A stretch of DNA of 64,000 nt from Streptomyces fulvoviolaceus (GCF_000718165.1 NZ_JOEY01000020.1:96861-160860); one strand, 5' to 3'; shown: positions 45,842 through 54,953, counted from the stretch's first letter. The notes: generated from the sequence alone by a model not told the origin. Translations and numbers: made by a program.

Positions 45842-46765
45842 TCAGGAGCCGTGGCTGCGGTGGTCCACGAGGACCGCCTCAAGGTGCCGGAGAGCCGCCG
45901 TCACCCGGGCCGGGTCCTCCTGGAAGAAGGGGTCGTCCGGCACGGGCAACGACCCGGCGAGCGCCCAGCCGCGCCCCCGTGCCCAGGTCGCGTCGTCGAG
46001 GTCGACCGCCTCGCGGAAGGCATCCCTGGCCCGGGCGGGCAGGAACTTCCAGGCGGGCAGCAGGTCCACCGCCGGGTCGGCCACCGCGAGCGTCCCGAAG
46101 TCGATGACCGCGCTGATCCGGCCCTCCCTGGCCAGGAGGTTGCCGGTCGCGAGGTCCCCGTGGATCCACACCGGCGGCTTGTGCCAGGCGGGCGCCGCGA
46201 GAGCCGCCTCCCAGACCTCCGTCACGGCGTCCGTGTCGACGAGGCCCGTCTTCTTCAGCGCCTCGATCTTGGGCCGGACGCGTGCGTCGGCGGCCAGCGA
46301 GTCCCGCTCGTCGCCCATCGGCACCCCGCGGAAGGCGTTGCTCTGCTCGGGGCCGGGACCGTCCGTGGTGTCGATCTCCCGCAGCGCGTTGACGAACAGG
46401 GCGAGGTCGAGCGCGGTACGGACCGGGTCGGCCAGGTCCTCGGTCGTGGCCGTCTCGCCCTCCAGCCAGCGGTACACGGACCACGGGTACGGATAGCCCT
46501 CGCCGGGTTCACCCCTCGCGAGCGGTTCGGAGACGGGCAGCGGCAGGTGCGGGGCGAGCCACGGCAGCCACCGGTGCTCGCGCTCCACCTGGCCCACCCA
46601 GTGCGCGTAGCGCGGCAGCCGGACGGAGAGGTCGGTGCCGAGCCGGAAGGTGGCGTTGTCCATGCCGGACCACGGCACCGGGGTGACGGGGAGATGGGCC
46701 CACTGCGGGAACTGGGTGGCCAGCAAACGGCGTACGAGCGTGGTATCGATCGGCACGCGGCCCAT
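45842..46765 (-). CDS. Aminoglycoside phosphotransferase-family kinase
   Basis: 307 residues of APH/choline-kinase fold. WSGMDNATFRLG and VRLPRY are the N-lobe; the Brenner-type catalytic motif is WIHGDLATGNLL and the metal motif VIDFGTLAVADPAVDLLPAW. Many such enzymes phosphorylate aminoglycosides or macrolides; others act on small metabolites. The substrate is not readable. It converges on the cox-like operon with a 4-base gap. Confidence 0.85.
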   Translation of the reverse strand: MGRVPIDTTLVRRLLATQFPQWAHLPVTPVPWSGMDNATFRLGTDLSVRLPRYAHWVGQVEREHRWLPWLAPHLPLPVSEPLARGEPGEGYPYPWSVYRWLEGETATTEDLADPVRTALDLALFVNALREIDTTDGPGPEQSNAFRGVPMGDERDSLAADARVRPKIEALKKTGLVDTDAVTEVWEAALAAPAWHKPPVWIHGDLATGNLLAREGRISAVIDFGTLAVADPAVDLLPAWKFLPARARDAFREAVDLDDATWARGRGWALAGSLPVPDDPFFQEDPARVTAALRHLEAVLVDHRSHGS

Positions 46766-46916
46766 CTCAGCGGGGCGACGGCCCCGGAGTCCAACGAATT
46801 ACATGGTGTGAGGCGGGTCCTGACGGGTAGTGGCCGCACAACGGACGAGGGCAGGTGTGTCCTCGTCGGCACCTCCGATGGGGAAGGAGGTCCGTGACAG
46901 CGCACACTCGCAGCGC

Positions 46917-46949
46917 CCGGGCCGCTTCCACGCACACGGAGCGGCCCGG
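46917..46949 (-). terminator. Hairpin terminator after the phosphoesterase gene
   Basis: A 10-bp perfect stem CCGGGCCGCT/AGCGGCCCGG (46917-46926 with 46940-46949) lies 21 bases beyond the stop of the minus-strand phosphoesterase gene. Confidence 0.7.
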
Positions 46950-46970
46950 ATCTCTGGGTTTCCCCCCTTG

Positions 46971-47468
46971 TCACCTGACCAGTTGATGCAGTTCCACGTC
47001 CGTGAGGAAGCCGTCGGTCACCACGGCGGTCATGTACGTGCAGCGGGGCTGCCGGCGCCGGTCGGTCGGGGAGCCGGGGTTGAGGAGTCGTAGACCGGTG
47101 GGGGCTGTGGTGTCCCAGGGGATGTGGCTGTGGCCGAAGACCAGCACGTCGGTGTCGGGGTAGCGGGCGGCGCAGCGGGTCTCGCGGCCCTGGGCGGGGC
47201 CCGTCTCGTGGACGACGGCGAAGCGCAGACCGCCGAGGTCGGCGTGGGCCACCTCGGGGAGTCGGGCACGCAGGTCGGGGCCGTCGTTGTTGCCGTACAC
47301 ACCGATGAGCCGGTGGCTGCGCTCCTCCAGCAGGTCCAGGGTGGCCGCGTCGACCCAGTCGCCGGCGTGGAACACGACGTCGGCGCGCGGGAGTTCGGCG
47401 AGCAGCTGAGCCGGGAGTTCCTTGGCGCGCTTGGGGAGGTGGGTGTCGGACATGATCAGGAGGCGCAC
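46971..47468 (-). CDS. YfcE/MJ0936-type metallophosphoesterase
   Basis: 165 residues. The calcineurin-like motifs are complete: SDTHLPK, HAGDWVD, GNNDG, VVHETG and GHSHIPW followed by LNPGSPTDRR. Members hydrolyse phosphodiesters in vitro; the physiological substrate is usually unknown. Nineteen bases separate its start from the end of the methyltransferase gene upstream on the same strand, so the two may be co-transcribed. Confidence 0.9.
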   Translation of the reverse strand: MRLLIMSDTHLPKRAKELPAQLLAELPRADVVFHAGDWVDAATLDLLEERSHRLIGVYGNNDGPDLRARLPEVAHADLGGLRFAVVHETGPAQGRETRCAARYPDTDVLVFGHSHIPWDTTAPTGLRLLNPGSPTDRRRQPRCTYMTAVVTDGFLTDVELHQLVR

Positions 47469-47486
47469 ACGGCCAGCCTAGGCCCG

Positions 47487-48302
47487 TCAGGGCTTGCGGC
47501 CGACTCCGCACCACATGGGCAGGGCGCCGGGGGCCGCGGCGTCCGCGGGGTCGGGATGCCACTCGGGCAGTTCGACGACCCCCGGGTCGAGGAGGTCCGT
47601 ACCGTCGAAGAACCGGGTGATCTCGTCATGGGTACGGGGTGTCGCGCCGGCGTGGTCGGCGGCGCGTTCGTTGTACACGCGCATGGACGCGGCGACCTGC
47701 TCGGCCCCGATGTCGGCGGCCGGGTGGGAGAGGACGAGGTGGCTGCCGGGGGCGAGGCGTTCGATGAGGCGTCGCGCGATGTCGTGGGGGTCGTCGGCGT
47801 CCGGGACGTACTGGAGGATCGCCACCAGCATGAGGCCCACGGGCTGTGACAGGTCCAGCGTCTCCTGCGCGGCCGTGAGGATGCGGTCCACGTCCCGCAG
47901 GTCGGCCTCCAGGTAGTCCGTGGCCCCTTCCCGCGTGCTGACGAGCAGCGCGCGGGCGTGGGCGAGGACGATCGGGTCGTTGTCGACGTAGACCACCCGG
48001 GCGCCGGGGTCGACGCGCTGGGCGACCTCGTGGGTGTTGTCGGCCGTCGGGATCCCGGTGCCGATGTCGAGGAACTGCCGGATGCCGGCCTTCCCGGCCA
48101 GCTCGCGCACGGCACGTCCGAGGAAGGCCCGGTTGGCCCGGACGGCGGGGACGATCTGCGGATTGGCCGCGGCAGCGAGCTCGGCCGCCTCCTGGTCCGC
48201 CGGGTAGTTGTCCCGGCCGCCCAGCCAGGCGTTGTAGACCCGCGCGGGATGCGCCACGGAGGAGTTGAACGACGCGATTCCACCCGTCGGGCGCTCGTGC
48301 AT
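47487..48302 (-). CDS. SAM-dependent methyltransferase of the DUF574 family
   Basis: 271 residues from the ATG at 48302, where the family start lies and GAGGGGAG precedes it. DUF574 hallmarks are ARVYNAWLGGRDNYPADQ, FLDIGTGIPTADNTHEVAQ, VVYVDNDPIVLAHARALL and FFDGTDLLDPGVV. The family is greatly expanded in actinomycetes and its substrates are unknown. It is divergent from the MarR gene. Confidence 0.9.
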   Translation of the reverse strand: MHERPTGGIASFNSSVAHPARVYNAWLGGRDNYPADQEAAELAAAANPQIVPAVRANRAFLGRAVRELAGKAGIRQFLDIGTGIPTADNTHEVAQRVDPGARVVYVDNDPIVLAHARALLVSTREGATDYLEADLRDVDRILTAAQETLDLSQPVGLMLVAILQYVPDADDPHDIARRLIERLAPGSHLVLSHPAADIGAEQVAASMRVYNERAADHAGATPRTHDEITRFFDGTDLLDPGVVELPEWHPDPADAAAPGALPMWCGVGRKP

Positions 48303-48413
48303 GTGGATCTGCTCCCCTCGCCACCGTGCCTCGGTCGCCGCCCACGGTAGCCCAACTCGCCTGAGGGAAAGCCTGGTTGTCGATCGGTTGGACAAGTCCT
48401 CAGGTCTTCAGGT

Positions 48414-48443
48414 GAAACTGTTCAGTCTGAACTGGACAGTTTC
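48414..48443. promoter_or_regulatory. MarR operator candidate
   Basis: A 30-base imperfect palindrome has perfect 8-base outer arms, GAAACTGT and ACAGTTTC, and a nearly symmetric TCAGT/ACTGG interior. It lies 25 bases before the MarR start and is well placed for autorepression; the divergent methyltransferase gene starts 112 bases away. Confidence 0.7.
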
Positions 48444-48467
48444 GGCTGACGGCCTTACGGTGACGAT

Positions 48468-48929
48468 ATGGATGCATGGGCCACCGACCCTCCCGAGGGC
48501 ATCACCGACTCCGCCGCCCGCGCCGCGCGCGACCTGCGGGTCGTGTTCAGCCGGCTGCGCCGCCGGATCAGGGAGGTCGCGGAGGACGAGGAGCTCACAC
48601 CGCCCCAGGTCTCCGCACTCACCCTGGTCGCCAAGCACGAGGCCGCCACGGCCAGCGCGCTGGCCACGGCCGAGGGCGTACGGCCGCAGTCGATGGCCAC
48701 CACGCTCGCCGCCCTGGACCGGCACGGGCTGATCCGGCGCAGTCCCGACCCGGACGACGGCCGCAGCCGGCTCGTCACGCTCACCGACGCCGGCCGCAGT
48801 CGCGTCGAGGGCGACCGGCAGGCGCGCGAGGAGTGGCTGGCCCGTGCCCTGCAGGACCGGTACACCGAGGACGAGCGACGCAAGGTGCTCGACGGTCTGG
48901 CCCTGCTGGAACGGCTCACGCAGCCGTGA
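48468..48929 (+). CDS. MarR-family transcriptional regulator
   Basis: 153 residues. The winged helix reads LTPPQVSALTLVAKHEAATASALATAEGVRPQSMATTLAALDRHGLIRRSPDPDDGRSRLVTLTDAG, the standard MarR pattern. A long palindrome precedes it. It is followed 61 bases later by the isochorismatase-like gene on the same strand, a likely target. Confidence 0.92.
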   Translation: MDAWATDPPEGITDSAARAARDLRVVFSRLRRRIREVAEDEELTPPQVSALTLVAKHEAATASALATAEGVRPQSMATTLAALDRHGLIRRSPDPDDGRSRLVTLTDAGRSRVEGDRQAREEWLARALQDRYTEDERRKVLDGLALLERLTQP

Positions 48930-48990
48930 CGCCGAAGCCCACCCCGCCCCCTCACGGCCCGCTCTCGCACCTCCCTGAAAGGCCTGCCCC

Positions 48991-49575
48991 ATGGCACTCA
49001 CGGCTTTCGACCCCCGCACCGCCCTCGTCGTGATCGACCTCCAGGCGGGCATCGTCGCGGCGCCCGTCACCCCGTACCCCGCGTCCGAGGTGGTCGCTCG
49101 TTCGGTTGATCTCGCCGAGGCCTTCCGCGCCCGGGATCTGCCCGTGGTGCTGGTCCGGGTGGCCTTCGCCGCCGACGGGGCGGACGCCGTCCCCGGCCGC
49201 ACCGAGGCCCCGCGCGCCGGCGGCACGCGGCCGGAGGGCTGGGACGTCGTCGTCGACGAACTGGCCGGCCACCCGGGTGACATCACCGTCACCAAGCACA
49301 ACTGGGGCGCCTTCCACGGCACCGACCTCGACGTCCAGCTGCGACGCCGCGGTGTCACCCAGATCGTGCTGACGGGCATCGCCACCAGCATCGGCGTCGA
49401 GTCGACGGCCCGCGCCGCGCACGAGCACGGCTACCACGTCACCCTCGCCACCGACGCGATGAGCGACATGGACGCCGAGGCCCACCGGGGCAGCGTCGAG
49501 CGGATCTTCCCGCGCCTCGGCGAGACGGGCACGACGACCGAGGTGTTGGAGCTGCTCGCCAAGACACACAACTGA
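48991..49575 (+). CDS. Isochorismatase-like hydrolase lacking the catalytic cysteine
   Basis: 194 residues. The fold is clear: TALVVIDLQAGIV (Asp), TVTKHNWGAFHGTDLD (Lys) and LTGIATSIGVESTARAA. At the position where cysteine hydrolases have the nucleophile the residue is Gly (SIGVES). True isochorismatases also lack that cysteine, so it is not a nicotinamidase-like thiol enzyme. Substrate unknown. Located behind the MarR regulator and probably under its control. Confidence 0.85.
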   Translation: MALTAFDPRTALVVIDLQAGIVAAPVTPYPASEVVARSVDLAEAFRARDLPVVLVRVAFAADGADAVPGRTEAPRAGGTRPEGWDVVVDELAGHPGDITVTKHNWGAFHGTDLDVQLRRRGVTQIVLTGIATSIGVESTARAAHEHGYHVTLATDAMSDMDAEAHRGSVERIFPRLGETGTTTEVLELLAKTHN

Positions 49576-49699
49576 GCCGGAACTGAGATCTCCCCGACGG
49601 GAGGCCGAGTGATGCACGACACTTCCGCCGGGTTAGCATCGGGCGAAACGCACGAGCCGCACCGTCCACGGCAAGCGAAACGAGGGGGCTCGGAGCCCG

Positions 49700-51646
49700 A
49701 TGCACGTCAAGGTCAGTGTCATCGTCCCGGTCTACAACCCGGGGATCTACATCGAGGACTGCATCGCCTCGCTGTTGACGCAGTCGCTGCCTCCGGACGA
49801 GTACGAGGTCATCTTCGTCGACGACGGCTCCACCGACGAGACGCCCGCCCGCCTGGACGCACTCGCCGCAGAGAACTCCCGGGTTACCGTCATCCACCAG
49901 GAGCCGTCCGGCTGGTCGGGCAAACCCCGCAACGTCGGCATCGCCGCCTCCCAGGGCGAGTACGTCATGTTCGTCGACAACGACGACTACCTCGGCGACG
50001 AAGCGCTCGAGCGCATGTACGACTACGCCGTGGCCAACGGCACCGACGTCGTCGTAGGCAAGATGGCCGGCAAGGGCCGCCCTGTGCCCGTGGAGCTGTT
50101 CCGGCGCAACCACCCGCACGCGACCGTCGAGAACGCCCCGCTCATCGACAGCCTCACCCCGCACAAGATGTTCCGACGGGAGTTCCTCGACAAGATCGGC
50201 CTGCGCTTTCCCGAGGGCCGGCGCCGTCTGGAGGACCACGTCTTCGTCACCGAGGCGTATCTGCGCGCGGACGGCATCTCGGTGCTCAGCGACTACGTGT
50301 GCTACTACCACGTCAAGCGGGACGACGCCGCCAACGCCGGCTTCCAGCGCTTCGACCCGATCGGCTACTTCAAGAACCTGCGCGAGGCCCTCGACATCGT
50401 CGAGCAGTACACCGAGCCGGGGCCGGTGCGGGACCGGCTCTATCGCCGCTGGCTGCGCAACGAGATGGTCGAGCGGATGCGCGGGCGGCGCCTGCTCGCC
50501 CTCCCCGACGACGGCTATCGCAAGCAGCTGTACGAGGAGATCCGCCAGGTCGTCGTCGAGCGCTTCGGGCCCGGCGTCTCGGCCGGACTCGCGCCGACCC
50601 AACAGGTGATCGCCGCACTGATCGCCGCCGACCGGTTCGAGGACCTCGTGGCCTTCGCCGAGTGGGAGGTCGCCGTGGCTCCCAAGGCGACTCCCGAGGA
50701 CATCCGGTGGGAGGACGGTTCGCTGCGGATCGGGCTGTCGGCCGAGTTCGCGTCCAAGCGCCAGCCGATGACGTTCCCCTCGGGCAGCGCGGGCGCCTCG
50801 CCGGCCGACCCGCCGTTGGACGCCGCCGCGGCGATCGCCTGGGTGGAGGCGGACACCGTGGCCAAGTTCGGCAAGGCCACCGTGGACCTGCTGCTGCGTG
50901 AACGGTCAAGCGCCGCTCAGTACTTCCAGCCGGTGGAGTTCACCCGCGAGCTCGTTCCGGCCGGGGACGACGGCCGCGTCCGTGTGGTGCTGCGCGGGAC
51001 GGCCTCCGTCGACCCCGGCACGGCCCTGGACGGTGCCCCGATCCGTGGCGGCCTGTGGGACGTGTTCGTCCGCGTCAAGCTGGGCGGCTGGACCAAGGAG
51101 TGCCGACTGGGCCCGGTCCCCCGGGCCGGCCGGACGGCCGCGCCCGGCGGTGTCGTCGCCGAGCGGGTGACCCTGCCGTACTGGACGAGCCCGCAGGGCA
51201 ACCTCGCCCTGGACGTCGACCGCGCGAGCAAGCGCCTGGACCTCGGCCGCCTCACTCCCGAGGACATCACCGTGTCCGACGGCCGGCTGCGCGCGCCGCT
51301 GCCGCTCCACGCACCCGGCGACACCGACGTCCTGCTGCGACTCACCGCGGACACGGCCTACCACGTACCTGCCACGCTCTCCCCCGCCGCCGACGGCGAG
51401 GGGTCGGTGCTGGAGGCCGTGCTGCCCGCCGAGGAGCTGCGGGGTGCCGTCCGGGTCGCGCTGGGCCCGGCCCCCGGCGCCGACGAGCCGCGTTTCCTGC
51501 CGCTGCCGTTCGTCCTGCGCGCCAGGGCCGGCCGCATCCAGGCGGCGCGGGCCCCACGGCCCTCTCTCGTGCAGCGGGCCGTGCGCAAGGCGCGGCGCGT
51601 GCTCGGCGAGCTCCTGGGAAGGGCCGCCGCCGGGGCCAAGGCGTGA
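49700..51646 (+). CDS. GT2-family glycosyltransferase for cell-surface polymer
   Basis: 648 residues. The N-terminal GT-A domain shows VSVIVPVYNPGIYIEDCIASLL, VIFVDDGSTDET, GWSGKPRNVGI and the DNDDYL metal site, with RLEDHVFV as a later catalytic segment. The last 250 residues form beta-rich modules seen in actinobacterial teichoic/teichulosonic-acid glycosyltransferases. It ends in a basic, helical tail. It is convergent with a surface-sugar gene group, which supports a wall-polymer role. Confidence 0.87.
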   Translation: MHVKVSVIVPVYNPGIYIEDCIASLLTQSLPPDEYEVIFVDDGSTDETPARLDALAAENSRVTVIHQEPSGWSGKPRNVGIAASQGEYVMFVDNDDYLGDEALERMYDYAVANGTDVVVGKMAGKGRPVPVELFRRNHPHATVENAPLIDSLTPHKMFRREFLDKIGLRFPEGRRRLEDHVFVTEAYLRADGISVLSDYVCYYHVKRDDAANAGFQRFDPIGYFKNLREALDIVEQYTEPGPVRDRLYRRWLRNEMVERMRGRRLLALPDDGYRKQLYEEIRQVVVERFGPGVSAGLAPTQQVIAALIAADRFEDLVAFAEWEVAVAPKATPEDIRWEDGSLRIGLSAEFASKRQPMTFPSGSAGASPADPPLDAAAAIAWVEADTVAKFGKATVDLLLRERSSAAQYFQPVEFTRELVPAGDDGRVRVVLRGTASVDPGTALDGAPIRGGLWDVFVRVKLGGWTKECRLGPVPRAGRTAAPGGVVAERVTLPYWTSPQGNLALDVDRASKRLDLGRLTPEDITVSDGRLRAPLPLHAPGDTDVLLRLTADTAYHVPATLSPAADGEGSVLEAVLPAEELRGAVRVALGPAPGADEPRFLPLPFVLRARAGRIQAARAPRPSLVQRAVRKARRVLGELLGRAAAGAKA

Positions 51647-51704
51647 TGTAGCACCGCTCGACGACAACGCCCGGGCCGGACCGTTCCGCCTCACACACCG
51701 AGAC

Positions 51705-51741
51705 GGGGCGGTCCGAGCTGCTTCCCAGCCCGGACCGCCCC
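51705..51741. terminator. Bidirectional terminator
   Basis: A perfect 11-bp stem GGGGCGGTCCG/CGGACCGCCCC (51705-51715 with 51731-51741) lies between the convergent GT2 and methyltransferase genes. Confidence 0.8.
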
Positions 51742-51761
51742 CTATGACCTGCTGCGCTGCC

Positions 51762-52568
51762 TCAGCCGCTGACGCTGCTCAGCGGCTGCAGGCTCTTACG
51801 CAGGGGCTCCCAGCCACGGGACCGCTTCGTCCCGCGGTTGCGGGCACGCACCAGCGGCGTCCAGAAGCTCGCGTCGATCAGCGCCTCCGGCTTCACCGCC
51901 GTCGTCCGCTCCAGAACCGTCTCGGGCACCTTCTGGGGGTCGGGGACCTCGAACTCCGCGATGATCTCGTCGTACTTGTCCTTGAGCACCGTGTTCGACG
52001 GGTCCGCACCGAAGATCACCAGCTGGCCGGTGGGCTCGGTGTCGACCAGGACCGTCACCAGGTCGGGCCGGTAGCGGTTCAGGATCTCGATGACCTTGTA
52101 GACGTCCCCGGTCCAGGCGTTGGTGTGCCGGTCGCGGGCCGCCTCGTCGACGTTGCGCGGCAGCATGTCGTCGAAGACGATCACGCTGGCCCAGTCCGAG
52201 TGCTGCTCGATGTTGATGAAGTCGCGCAGCGCGTACTCGAACAGGTGCATGCCGTCGATGAACGCCAGGTCTAGGGTGGTGCGGCGCCAGTGGCCGAGGG
52301 GGCTGCGGCCCCGGCGCAGGTTGCGCAGCGGGTGACGCCCGCCCTTGAGGTGGGCCAGCGGGTTGTTCCGTGCGAAGAAGTCGTCGCTGGTGGCCTTGGC
52401 CAGGTGGACGTCGCAGCGGATCTCCGTGACCACCTTGAAGGCGGGGTCGATCGCGATGCTGGGTACCCGGGAGAGCGTCAGGCTGCGGCCGTCGTTGACT
52501 CCGATCTCCAGGTAGTTCCGGTTCGCGCTGGACTTGTGGAGCCCCCGCAGGAACTCGTGACGTTTCAC
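51762..52568 (-). CDS. Class I SAM-dependent methyltransferase-like protein
   Basis: 268 residues from the GTG at 52568, with AAGGAG 8 bases upstream (52577-52582). The N-terminus NRNYLEIGVNDGRSLTLSRV is the SAM site; LDLAFIDGMHLFEYALRDF and VIVFDDMLPR follow. The pattern resembles Methyltransf_24 proteins in sugar and surface-polymer clusters. Its start overlaps the stop of the rmlD remnant (GTGA), so it was the last gene of an rfbA-rfbB-rmlD operon. Confidence 0.8.
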   Translation of the reverse strand: MKRHEFLRGLHKSSANRNYLEIGVNDGRSLTLSRVPSIAIDPAFKVVTEIRCDVHLAKATSDDFFARNNPLAHLKGGRHPLRNLRRGRSPLGHWRRTTLDLAFIDGMHLFEYALRDFINIEQHSDWASVIVFDDMLPRNVDEAARDRHTNAWTGDVYKVIEILNRYRPDLVTVLVDTEPTGQLVIFGADPSNTVLKDKYDEIIAEFEVPDPQKVPETVLERTTAVKPEALIDASFWTPLVRARNRGTKRSRGWEPLRKSLQPLSSVSG

Positions 52569-52915
52569 TGGGAAATCTCCTTGCGGATGAGTGACAGTGC
52601 TTCGTGCTGGGCGGGCCGCCGGTCCCGGAGCGGGGACAGGCCGTCCTGTGACCACCGGTCGTGCCCGAGGGCGCTGTAGGCGGAGCGTGGGGCGGGCCGG
52701 AGGAAGGCCGCGCTGCTGGTGGGGCGGAACATACCCTGTGAGGCCTCGCCGCGGCAGGGCTTCGCACAGAGGTTCGTGATCCGCTCGGCGACGTCGGCGC
52801 TCCAGGTCGGCCGTCCGCGCCGGTCGTCGACGGCGTCGAGGGTGTGCCGGCGGGCCGCCGGTTCGGGCATCGTACGGACGACACGGGTGACGTCCAGGGC
52901 GGCCGGCCGCCTCAT
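52565..52915 (-). pseudogene. Remnant of rmlD (dTDP-4-dehydrorhamnose reductase)
   Basis: The 116-codon frame corresponds to the C-terminal third of RmlD. RTMPEPAARRHTLDAVDDRRGRPTWSADVAERI-like residues (about 14-46) match the family's VVDDQRGQPTWT region, and RPTSSAAFLRPAPRSAYSALGHDRW (64-88) matches its C-terminus. The first two thirds, with the NADPH-binding site and the YxxxK catalytic pair, are absent. About 25 residues between the two matching parts are also collapsed. ATGA and GTGA overlaps with both neighbours survive, so a short product may still be translated, but it cannot be a reductase. Confidence 0.75.
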
Positions 52916-53889
52916 GACAGGCCCCGCGCGCGTCGCTTGAGCGGTTCCCACCAGGCGCGGTTGTCCCGGTACCAGTCGACGGTGTCGGCGAGGCCGGCCA
53001 CGAAGCCGTGCTGCGGCTGGTAGCCGAGCTCGGCGTGGGCCTTGCTCCAGTCGACGGAGTAGCGCAGGTCGTGGCCCTTGCGGTCCTCCACGAACTCCAC
53101 CCGCTCCCAGTCCGCCCCGCAGGCCTTGAGCAGCAGGTCGGTGAGTTCCCTGTTGCTGAGTTCGGCGCCGCCGCCGATGTTGTACACCTCGCCGGGGCGG
53201 CCCTTGGTGCGCACGAGGTCGACTCCGCGGCAGTGGTCGTCGACGTGCAGCCAGTCGCGGACGTTGAGCCCCTCCCCGTAGAGGGGGACCTTCTTCCCGT
53301 CGAGGAGGTTGGTGACGAACAGCGGGATGACCTTCTCGGGGAACTGGTGCGGGCCGTAGTTGTTGGAGCAGCGGGTGACACGGACGTCCAGGCCGTGGGT
53401 GCGGTGGTAGGCCAGGGCGAGCAGGTCGGAGGAGGCCTTGGAGGCGGAGTAGGGCGAGTTGGGCTGCAGCGGATGGTCCTCCGGCCAGGAGCCGGAGTCG
53501 ATGGAGCCGTAGACCTCGTCGGTGGAGACGTGCACGAACCGGTCGACGCGGCCCGTCACGGCCGCGTCCAACAGGGTCTGGGTGCCCAGGACGTTGGTGC
53601 GGACGAAGTCGGCCGCGCCGGTGATCGAGCGGTCCACGTGGGACTCCGCCGCGAAGTGCACGACCTGGTCCGCGTCGGCCGTCAGCCTGCCGACGAGTTC
53701 GGCGTCGCAGATATCGCCCTGCACGAACTCCAGCCGGGGGTGGTCGAGTTCGAGGTTGTCGAGCGTGCCGGCGTAGGTGAGCTTGTCCAGCACCGTGACC
53801 CGGGGCGCGTCGGGCCCGTCCGCGGCGAGCAGCTTGCGCACGTAGGCCGAGCCGATGAACCCGGCGGCGCCGGTGACGAGAAGGTTCAT
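52912..53889 (-). CDS. rfbB: dTDP-glucose 4,6-dehydratase
   Basis: 325 residues, extended SDR. GAAGFIGSAYVRKLL binds NAD; AAESHVDRSI, VSTDEVYGSI, and YSASKASSDLLALAYHRTHGL with the YxxxK pair follow, then RCSNNYGPHQFPEKVIPL and GEGLNVRDWLHVDDHC. It makes dTDP-4-keto-6-deoxyglucose. The start overlaps the rfbA stop (ATGA). Because rmlD is broken and no rmlC is present, the fate of the product in this strain must depend on genes elsewhere. Confidence 0.95.
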   Translation of the reverse strand: MNLLVTGAAGFIGSAYVRKLLAADGPDAPRVTVLDKLTYAGTLDNLELDHPRLEFVQGDICDAELVGRLTADADQVVHFAAESHVDRSITGAADFVRTNVLGTQTLLDAAVTGRVDRFVHVSTDEVYGSIDSGSWPEDHPLQPNSPYSASKASSDLLALAYHRTHGLDVRVTRCSNNYGPHQFPEKVIPLFVTNLLDGKKVPLYGEGLNVRDWLHVDDHCRGVDLVRTKGRPGEVYNIGGGAELSNRELTDLLLKACGADWERVEFVEDRKGHDLRYSVDWSKAHAELGYQPQHGFVAGLADTVDWYRDNRAWWEPLKRRARGLS

Positions 53890-54953
53890 GAGTGGATCTG
53901 CACCTTGCTGTGGTCACCGAGGACGAGGCGGTGCGCGCTGGGCACGCTCGGCGCCGGGGTCACCTCTACGTGGCGGCCGATCAGCGAGGACTCGATCCTG
54001 GCCACCCCGAGGATCGACGAGTCCCGCAGCACGATGGAGAACTCCAGCTCGCTGTCGACGACTTGGCAGTTCTCCGCGATGGAGGTGAAGGGGCCGACGT
54101 AGGAGTCGCGCACCTCGGTTCCGGCGCCGATGATCACGGGGCCGACGACGCGGGAGTTCACGATGCGCGCGCCCTCCTCCAGCACCACCCGGCCCACGGT
54201 CTCGGACGCTTCGTCCACCTCGCCGTCGAGTCGGCGGTCGAGGCCTTCCAGGACCGTGCGGTTCACTTCCAGCATGTCGGTGACGTTCCCGGTGTCCTTC
54301 CAGTAGCCCCTGATGACCGTGGAGCGTACATCGGCACGGACGTCGATCAGGTGCTGGATGGCGTGGGTGATCTCCAACTCGCCGCGCCAGGAGGGCTTGA
54401 TGGCCCGCACGGCCTCGTGGATCGCCGGGGTGAAGAGGTACACGCCGACCAGGGCCAGATCGCTCTTGGGGTTCTCCGGCTTCTCCTCCAGGCCGATCAC
54501 CTGCCCGTCCGGGTCGAGTTCGGCGACACCGAAGGACCGCGGGTCGGGCACGTGGGTGAGGAGGATCTGGGCGGCGGGCCGGTTGTCGCGGAAGCCTTCG
54601 ACGAGGTCGGTGATACCGCCGACGATGAAGTTGTCGCCCAGGTACATCACGAAGTCGTCGTCACCGAGCCAGTCGCGGGCGATCAGCACCGCGTGCGCCA
54701 GTCCGAGCGGGCGCTCCTGGGGGATGTACGTGATCTCCAGGCCGAACTTCGAGCCGTCGCCCACGGCTTCCTGGATCTCTTCCGCGGTGTCGCCGACGAT
54801 CACTCCGACCTGGGTGATGCCGGCCGCGGCGATCGCTTCCAGGCCGTAGAAGAGCACGGCCTTGTTGGCCACGGGCACCAGTTGTTTGGCCGAGGTGTGC
54901 GTGATGGGACGCAGCCGTGTCCCGGCACCGCCGGACAGCACGAGAGCCTTCAT
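53886..54953 (-). CDS. rfbA: Glucose-1-phosphate thymidylyltransferase, long form
   Basis: 355 residues from the ATG at 54953 (KALVLSGGAGTRLRPIT), preferred over a GTG three codons upstream. YLGDNF, FGVAELDPDGQVIGLEEKP and YWKDTGN are nucleotidyltransferase motifs. It is longer than RmlA (about 290): the last 100 residues form a left-handed beta-helix (VLEEGARIVNSRVVGPVIIGAGTEV), as in StrD-type enzymes of antibiotic and surface-sugar clusters. It makes dTDP-glucose for the next gene. Confidence 0.93.
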   Translation of the reverse strand: MKALVLSGGAGTRLRPITHTSAKQLVPVANKAVLFYGLEAIAAAGITQVGVIVGDTAEEIQEAVGDGSKFGLEITYIPQERPLGLAHAVLIARDWLGDDDFVMYLGDNFIVGGITDLVEGFRDNRPAAQILLTHVPDPRSFGVAELDPDGQVIGLEEKPENPKSDLALVGVYLFTPAIHEAVRAIKPSWRGELEITHAIQHLIDVRADVRSTVIRGYWKDTGNVTDMLEVNRTVLEGLDRRLDGEVDEASETVGRVVLEEGARIVNSRVVGPVIIGAGTEVRDSYVGPFTSIAENCQVVDSELEFSIVLRDSSILGVARIESSLIGRHVEVTPAPSVPSAHRLVLGDHSKVQIHS

